A stretch of 64,000 nt of DNA from positions 22,168 to 86,167 of the forward strand of contig CAYJKY010000007.1 in the NCBI GenBank assembly GCA_964370825.1, written 5' to 3'. Source of the stretch: CAYJBH01 sp964370825 (GTDB taxonomy: Bacteria; Bacillota; Clostridia; Oscillospirales; Ruminococcaceae). The notes under the pieces were generated by a model. The model saw nothing but the letters and a program-made list of their open reading frames with translations, was not told the DNA's origin and did no database searches. The number at the start of each line of letters is the position of its first letter. Within the stretch, counting starts at the first letter, position 1. Of the stretch, positions 59,756-64,000 are shown piece by piece. The position numbers and the translations under genes are program-made.

Positions 59756-61074
59756 TCCATCTCTCCTCTCGATTTAATTGCAGTTATTATGGTAGAGTTA
59801 TTAAAGGGGCGGTAGTTCGGCTGATTTGCGAAGTAGTCCGCCTCGGTAATAAGAGCTGTGTCGGTAAAACTGTGAACCGCCATAAATATTCCGTCTGGTG
59901 CGTCGAAGTCATCCACAAAGCTCTGCTCCGAGATTCCAACGATCAACTCATCGCCCAAATCCGCGACTATCTGCAGTGGTCTTGTGTGGCTGAAATTTAT
60001 ATCAACAGTCGTTTCATAGCCGAGTTTAGTACCGAAAATCTCACCTGTAGTTAGATTGATATGATAGAATTTTTCGTAATTCTCCTCAATGTTCTCCGCC
60101 TGAAAGGTTACATATCCGTCAATAAATATTATCGGCATCATGGCGTAAAGCTCTTCGCCCTGTGCTGTGGGAAGCTCAGAGTATTCCATAACCTCTGCGC
60201 TCGTAAGGTTAAATGACTTTACACTTTCCGGTGTGGCTATCACCATATATTCCTCGGTAAATCTATAAAACGGAAGGTTAAAGCTATCCACCGTCTCGCT
60301 GTATATCTCCTCGGGCAGTCCTGTTGCGATATCAAGCCTATATAGTTTAACCTCGGTGTTTTCCGGAAGGTCATCATACCCGGATTCATCTCCGGTCATG
60401 TTTAGCGGTTCATACTTCAGTAGATAAATTGCGTCCCCCGTTGCATAGCTTGTTGTAGAAAATGCCGTTGACATCATGGTACCCGGCTGATAGGAGTCCC
60501 TAAAAACAACAGTTTTCTTGCCGGTTGCTAACTCTACAGCGATATAGTTGCTGTTGTCTTCCACAACGTATATGTTATCGTCACTTACCCCTAAAACTTG
60601 TAGTCCGCCTTCAAAGCTTGCGATTTCACTAATAAATCGATTGGTCGCATCGAACAGCTCTAAACGGTTGTAGGGTGTGCCGTCCTGCTCGGTTCCGACA
60701 CGGTAGTAGATAAGCTCGTTTTTGTTCGGTGCTACACCAAGATCCATAATATCATGTCCAAGATTTGCCTCACAGCTCTCACCGGTGTGGGTGCAATTTA
60801 AGGTAGAGCAGACAACAACCTGTTGCATGGACTCGAAATCGTAAAATAAAAGATTGTTCATGGAGTGAAAAAACATCGTGCCATAATGGCCGTTATCCGC
60901 AACCATGTCAAACGGACGTATGTCCTGCTGTACATCGTCGGCAACCTGCGGCTGTGTAATATCGTCGCCTGTCGGCTCGGTTGTCGGCTCATTAATCTGA
61001 ATATCAGACAACAACTCCGAAACATTACATCCCGATAAAAACAATAATGATACTATAATAATAAAAACCTTCAT
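59752..61074 (-). CDS. Lipoprotein, paralogue 1 of the ABC locus
   Basis: 440 residues. Lipobox LFLSGCNVS. Propeller-like body (YDATNRF-type blades, GVSDDNIYVVEDNSNYI), CSTLNCTHTGESCEANL, and the tail DTALITEADYFANQ, then FNNSTIITA. It is the first gene of the lipoprotein set. Its upstream region has a TATAAT -10 (about 61111-61116 on the minus strand) without a clear -35. It is divergent from yabP. Confidence 0.75.
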   Translation of the reverse strand: MKVFIIIVSLLFLSGCNVSELLSDIQINEPTTEPTGDDITQPQVADDVQQDIRPFDMVADNGHYGTMFFHSMNNLLFYDFESMQQVVVCSTLNCTHTGESCEANLGHDIMDLGVAPNKNELIYYRVGTEQDGTPYNRLELFDATNRFISEIASFEGGLQVLGVSDDNIYVVEDNSNYIAVELATGKKTVVFRDSYQPGTMMSTAFSTTSYATGDAIYLLKYEPLNMTGDESGYDDLPENTEVKLYRLDIATGLPEEIYSETVDSFNLPFYRFTEEYMVIATPESVKSFNLTSAEVMEYSELPTAQGEELYAMMPIIFIDGYVTFQAENIEENYEKFYHINLTTGEIFGTKLGYETTVDINFSHTRPLQIVADLGDELIVGISEQSFVDDFDAPDGIFMAVHSFTDTALITEADYFANQPNYRPFNNSTIITAIKSRGEME

Positions 61075-61252
61075 ACTCTTTCAATCTCCCTTCCTTTGTT
61101 GCTGACTGTATTATATCAGATAATAACCCTATAGGCTATAGCATGTCACCAACAACAGCTAAAATGTAATGAAACGCAGTAAAATAGTGGTTGTAATAAT
61201 TTTACTGTTACGGCATATTTATTTATATAGGAACAACACAAGGGTAAAAGAT

Positions 61253-61546
61253 ATGAGTGCAATAGTATCAAAAACGATATCCGCCTCGGACGGTAAGCAG
61301 ATTCACCGCATCACCATGATAAACCGCACCGAGCTTTCCTGCGAAGGGATTACCGAGATTGTAGGGTATAACGAAGGCGAGGTAATTCTGGACACAACAG
61401 CAGGAAGAGTTATGATAGGCGGTGATAAACTGTCAATATCCTCCCTCTCGGTGGAGACCGGTTCGGTTAAAGTTTTCGGTGAAATCAAGTTTGTAGAGTA
61501 CAAAACCTCAAAGCAGGAGGGCTTTATTAAGCGTATGCTCCGATGA
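61253..61546 (+). CDS. yabP: Sporulation protein YabP
   Basis: 97 residues. The YabP pattern is clear: HRITMINRTELSCEGITEI, then VILDTTAGRVMIGGDKLSI. It is needed for spore cortex formation in the mother cell, with YabQ. AAGGG precedes the ATG at 61253; the longer frame from 61169 has no such site. The stop overlaps the yabQ ATG, which gives translational coupling. The usual gene order yabP-yabQ-divIC is kept. Confidence 0.92.
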   Translation: MSAIVSKTISASDGKQIHRITMINRTELSCEGITEIVGYNEGEVILDTTAGRVMIGGDKLSISSLSVETGSVKVFGEIKFVEYKTSKQEGFIKRMLR

Positions 61547-62265
61547 TAGAGGCGCAAACCTTAAATACCGTTGTCGCCGACTGTGTTGGCTCTCTCGGTG
61601 CCGGTATATTAATCGGCGTGCTCTACCATATACTGCGATTTATTACCGGCAACAGCAAAATTGCCACACCGATAAGAGACATCCTCTTTGCGCCTTCTGC
61701 CGCTCTTTTGTGCTATAGTTATGCGATAACCTATAGCTTTGCAGGCATATTACGCTGGTACATTCTCCTTTTTATCGGGCTTGGGTTGCTGTTTTACAGG
61801 CAGGTAATCCTAAAGCCTCTGTACATTAAGGAAAAAATACTAAAACGACAAATTGTGCTTCCCGCAAGAATAGCCAAGGGAAAAGCACTATATATTGTAG
61901 ATATTGTAAAAAAATGGATAAATTATGTAAAAGATAAAACAAAAATTGCACAAAAAAAATACAAAAAACAGTTGCCAAAACGACATCGGGTGTTGTATAA
62001 TTCGAATATAAGCAACATTTTTTCAGATGAGGTTCAAAAAAGTTTTGGCAAGAAGGAGTTACACTCAAAGACAAAGAAGGGGGAGCCTGTTATTAAGGCT
62101 TGCCGTATGTTTTTTTGTGGCGTATATAATTTTTTTGCTGATACAGACCCAGATACAGATAAATCAAAAAAAATCCGAGGTCGAGGCACTACAGGCCGAG
62201 GTTCAGCTCACCATGAGCGAGATAAACGAACTGGAGCGAATAGCAACCGCCGAATCGGAGGATGA
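61543..62265 (+). CDS. yabQ: Spore cortex protein YabQ, with unusually long overlap into divIC
   Basis: 240 residues as it reads. The N-terminus has four hydrophobic helices (GSLGAGILIGVLYHILRF, APSAALLCYSYAITYSF) as in YabQ, and a Lys-rich middle (KKWINYVKDKTKIAQKKYKK). The last about 80 residues read out of frame through the divIC start and are low-complexity basic (RGRGTTGRGSAHHERDKRT), unlike known YabQ tails. Either the gene really overlaps divIC by 239 bases, or a frame change in the A-rich run near 61950-61970 extended it. Confidence 0.85.
   Translation: MIEAQTLNTVVADCVGSLGAGILIGVLYHILRFITGNSKIATPIRDILFAPSAALLCYSYAITYSFAGILRWYILLFIGLGLLFYRQVILKPLYIKEKILKRQIVLPARIAKGKALYIVDIVKKWINYVKDKTKIAQKKYKKQLPKRHRVLYNSNISNIFSDEVQKSFGKKELHSKTKKGEPVIKACRMFFCGVYNFFADTDPDTDKSKKIRGRGTTGRGSAHHERDKRTGANSNRRIGG
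61972..62001 (+). promoter_or_regulatory. Promoter inside yabQ for divIC
   Basis: -35 TTGCCA (61972-61977), 18 bp, -10 TATAAT (61996-62001), 25 bases before the divIC ATG. It would give vegetative expression of divIC independent of the sporulation genes. Confidence 0.55.
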
Positions 62266-62350
62266 ATACATGGAGCGCATAGCGAGGGAACAGCTCGGCT
62301 ATGTGTCCGGTGATGAGCGTGTTTTTATGGACATAAACGCAGGAAGGTGA
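62027..62350 (+). CDS. divIC: Septum formation initiator (DivIC/FtsB family)
   Basis: 107 residues. A basic N-terminus and one membrane helix (about 22-42) are followed by a coiled coil (INQKKSEVEALQAEVQLTMS) and the conserved tail ARERLGYV-like segment (IAREQLGYVSGDERVFMDI). It is part of the divisome with FtsL/DivIB. No strong ribosome site is seen before the ATG. The stop overlaps the GTG of the amidohydrolase gene (GGTGA). Confidence 0.92.
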   Translation: MRFKKVLARRSYTQRQRRGSLLLRLAVCFFVAYIIFLLIQTQIQINQKKSEVEALQAEVQLTMSEINELERIATAESEDEYMERIAREQLGYVSGDERVFMDINAGR

Positions 62351-63528
62351 GTCAGGAATTGGATAAGCTGTTAATTAACGCAAAGATACATACCGTAGCC
62401 GGTAGAGACTACGACAACGGATTTATACATATACAGGGACAGCGCATACTCGCAGTAGGCGAGATGGCGGACTGTCCCTCTTTTAAGGAAGACGACACGA
62501 CAAAGGTTGTAGACCTCTCGGGCTTATCAGTGTATCCCGGATTTATTGATGCCCACTGTCATATCGGAATGTGGGAGGACGGTTTAGGCTTCGAGGGTGC
62601 TGACGGCAACGAGGAGACCGATCCGGTAACGGCGGAACTTAGGGGAATAGATGGTGTAAACCCGCAGGACAGATGCTTTACCGAGGCACTTGAGGCAGGG
62701 GTAACCACGGTGGTAACAGGACCCGGCAGTGCGAACCCTATAGGTGGAACACTTTGTTGTATGCACTGCAACGGAGATTTTGTTAATGACATGATTATTG
62801 CCGAACCGATAGCGATGAAGATGGCACTCGGAGAAAATCCGAAGGGTTGCTATCATGAAAAAAAGAGAGCACCGGAAACAAGAATGGCAACCGTTTCGAT
62901 AATACGAAACGCCCTTAGCGATGCCATTGTCTTCGACAACAATGTTTCCAACAACAAGAAAGGAAATGAGAGCCGGAATGCAAAAAGCGAGGCACTCACA
63001 CCTGTGGCAAAAGGAAAGCTTGCGGCACATATTCACGCCCACCGTATCGACGATATCTTTACAGCGGTGAGAATTGCAGAGGAATTTGATCTAAACTTAA
63101 CGGTAGTGCATGGCACAGAAGGATATATGCAGGCAAAAAGACTTGCCGAGATGGGGGTTGATATAATACTCGGCCCGATAATGTCCGACCGCTCAAAACC
63201 GGAGCTTAAAAACCTTACTGCAAAGGCGGCAGGAGTCCTCGAAAAAGAGGGTGTTCGCTTTGCAATCTGCACCGACCACCCGGTAATCCCGATACAATAC
63301 CTACCGATAACAGCCGGAATAGCAGTGCGAGAGGGTCTATCCCCAGCCACAGCAATAAAAGCAATAACAACAATCCCGGCAGAAATCCTCGGTCTATCTG
63401 ACAAAATAGGAAGTATAACCCCGGGACTATATGCCGACCTCGCCATCTACAAATCAAGCCCCCTATCCTTGGAGGGTAGATGTGAGATGACATTTGTAAA
63501 GGGCGAAATAGTATACAGTCGCAGCTGA
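62347..63528 (+). CDS. Amidohydrolase superfamily protein
   Basis: 393 residues, TIM barrel with N- and C-terminal beta parts. Metal ligands: HxH in YPGFIDAHCHIGMW, His pairs in AAHIHAHRID and LTVVHGTEGY, and Asp in FAICTDHPV. It belongs to the imidazolonepropionase/atrazine-chlorohydrolase-like group, and the substrate is unknown. The GTG start overlaps the divIC stop, with AGGAAG upstream. It is an unusual neighbour for divIC, where an S1-domain gene is common. Confidence 0.9.
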   Translation: MSQELDKLLINAKIHTVAGRDYDNGFIHIQGQRILAVGEMADCPSFKEDDTTKVVDLSGLSVYPGFIDAHCHIGMWEDGLGFEGADGNEETDPVTAELRGIDGVNPQDRCFTEALEAGVTTVVTGPGSANPIGGTLCCMHCNGDFVNDMIIAEPIAMKMALGENPKGCYHEKKRAPETRMATVSIIRNALSDAIVFDNNVSNNKKGNESRNAKSEALTPVAKGKLAAHIHAHRIDDIFTAVRIAEEFDLNLTVVHGTEGYMQAKRLAEMGVDIILGPIMSDRSKPELKNLTAKAAGVLEKEGVRFAICTDHPVIPIQYLPITAGIAVREGLSPATAIKAITTIPAEILGLSDKIGSITPGLYADLAIYKSSPLSLEGRCEMTFVKGEIVYSRS

Positions 63529-63533
63529 GGTAG

Positions 63534-63562
63534 TTGACGATTGTGGTGATTTTAGATATAAT
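63534..63562 (+). promoter_or_regulatory. Promoter upstream of the structured RNA and tRNA-Arg
   Basis: -35 TTGACG (63534-63539), 17 bp, -10 TATAAT (63557-63562). This is a strong promoter with no protein-coding gene after it. Confidence 0.75.
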
Positions 63563-63574
63563 ATAAAAAAAGAA

Positions 63575-63683
63575 GTATATAGCACACCGGACAAAGAGTG
63601 TGTCTCCGACTACTCTGACCGGGTGTGGGAGTGAGGTGGGACAAATGGTTTAAACAAGCCGGTTTGTGGATATATAGAAGTTA
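63575..63683 (+). ncRNA. Candidate structured RNA of unknown class
   Basis: CACACCGG (63583-63590) can pair with CCGGGTGTG (63619-63627) or with CCGGTTTGTG (63659-63668), two exclusive folds. AGAGT/ACTCT pairs inside the first fold, and TATATA ends could close the second. It lies after a strong promoter and before tRNA-Arg. It is not recognised as 6S, SRP, T-box or another known RNA. Confidence 0.35.
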
Positions 63684-63736
63684 TTACATAAGGAAAATGA
63701 CTACTATTTGACTACTGAAATCCAACAACTTAATAA

Positions 63737-63811
63737 GCGCTCGTAGTATAACGGATAATATGAAGGCCTCCGACGCCTTAGATTGGGGTTCGATTCCCCA
63801 CGAGCGTACCA
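63737..63811 (+). tRNA. tRNA-Arg(CCG)
   Basis: 75 bases including an encoded CCA. Acceptor GCGCTCG/CGAGCGT (first pair G-U), anticodon stem AAGGC/GCCTT around loop CTCCGAC giving anticodon CCG, T arm TGGGG/CCCCA with TTCGATT loop. Confidence 0.95.
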
Positions 63812-63814
63812 GTA

Positions 63815-63850
63815 GTCGCGGACTTCACTTAAGTTCGCGACGTTTTTTTT
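63815..63850 (+). terminator. Terminator of tRNA-Arg
   Basis: 11-bp stem (63815-63825 with 63831-63841) around CACTT, followed by eight Ts. The remaining 150 bases to the window end show no feature that I can support. Confidence 0.9.
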
Positions 63851-64000
63851 GAAAAAACATTGCTCACCCGTTTCGTCGCTCCTCGTTATTCCGCCCAAAG
63901 GCACGCTCGGGTTTGTTGTTCGCTTGTAAACGCCCTCACGACACAAACCTGTCGCTACCACCTTTGTACGGTTAGCCGTTCGTTCCGGTCGGGCTTTATT

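Noticed and set aside
63704..63961. Minus-strand ORF over the tRNA gene ending in the PSYYPLYYERL-type peptide
   Set aside because: This is the well-known false protein from the antisense of tRNA genes; the tRNA fold is clear.

Overview
The window reads as a chromosome segment of an anaerobic, spore-forming Firmicute of the Clostridia, most like the Oscillospiraceae/Ruminococcaceae. The grounds are spore genes (yabP, yabQ), a class III (oxygen-sensitive) ribonucleotide reductase, a CIRCE heat-shock operator, cohesin- and dockerin-like domains on a surface protein, bacterial-type ProS with an editing insert, and strong AGGAGG-type ribosome sites with TTGACA/TATAAT promoters. By eye most genes are in the mid-40s % G+C. 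No phage, insertion sequence or CRISPR array was seen.

Layout. 1-1.9 kb: 3' part of a large surface protein with Big2, cohesin-like and dockerin modules. 2-6.4 kb: CIRCE-controlled htpG between inverted repeats, a TetR regulator, threonine aldolase, then a non-coding/decayed stretch. 6.4-8.5 kb: Ser-rich surface protein. 8.6-12.9 kb: nrdD - small ORF carrying the glycyl-radical motif - nrdG - patB/malY, under paired NrdR boxes. 13-16.6 kb: MFS transporter and a membrane-anchored GH25 lysozyme. 16.7-20.6 kb: mtnN, hisF, hisH and a beta-CASP nuclease. 20.6-24.7 kb: cell-surface polysaccharide export (GT2, Wzt/Wzm-type ABC pair, RfbC). 24.8-28.6 kb: YgjP-type metalloprotease, a small YjfB-like protein, an amidase and a membrane protein. 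28.7-33.6 kb: zinc-ribbon membrane protein, proS, TraX-like protein, an AT-rich EEP-family nuclease. 33.7-38.4 kb: ABC ATPase/permease with a kinase-less PASTA protein. 38.6-42.6 kb: cutC, a LytTR two-component pair that looks leaderless, a 2-hydroxyacid dehydrogenase, and an unknown gene with a sequestered ribosome site. 42.7-50 kb: malQ with a solute-binding lipoprotein, then trmB-hlyIII-rodA-membrane protein. 50.3-53.8 kb: KDPG-type aldolase, GH117 enzyme and S1 sulfatase, a possible red-algal galactan cassette. 53.9-61.1 kb: ABC exporter with three tandem paralogous lipoproteins. 61.2-63.5 kb: yabP-yabQ-divIC and an amidohydrolase. 63.5-64 kb: a promoter, a candidate structured RNA, tRNA-Arg(CCG) and a terminator.

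The points most worth following are: (i) class III ribonucleotide reductase split so that the glycyl-radical motif is on a separate 51-57 residue polypeptide; (ii) the GH117/sulfatase/aldolase cluster; (iii) an orphan HisH-HisF pair with Gln at catalytic position 130; (iv) a hairpin leader present twice with compensatory changes; (v) an RBS-sequestering hairpin at 42.6 kb; (vi) the three-lipoprotein ABC locus with palindromic 28-bp tandem repeats. All calls come from reading the sequence; no database search was run.
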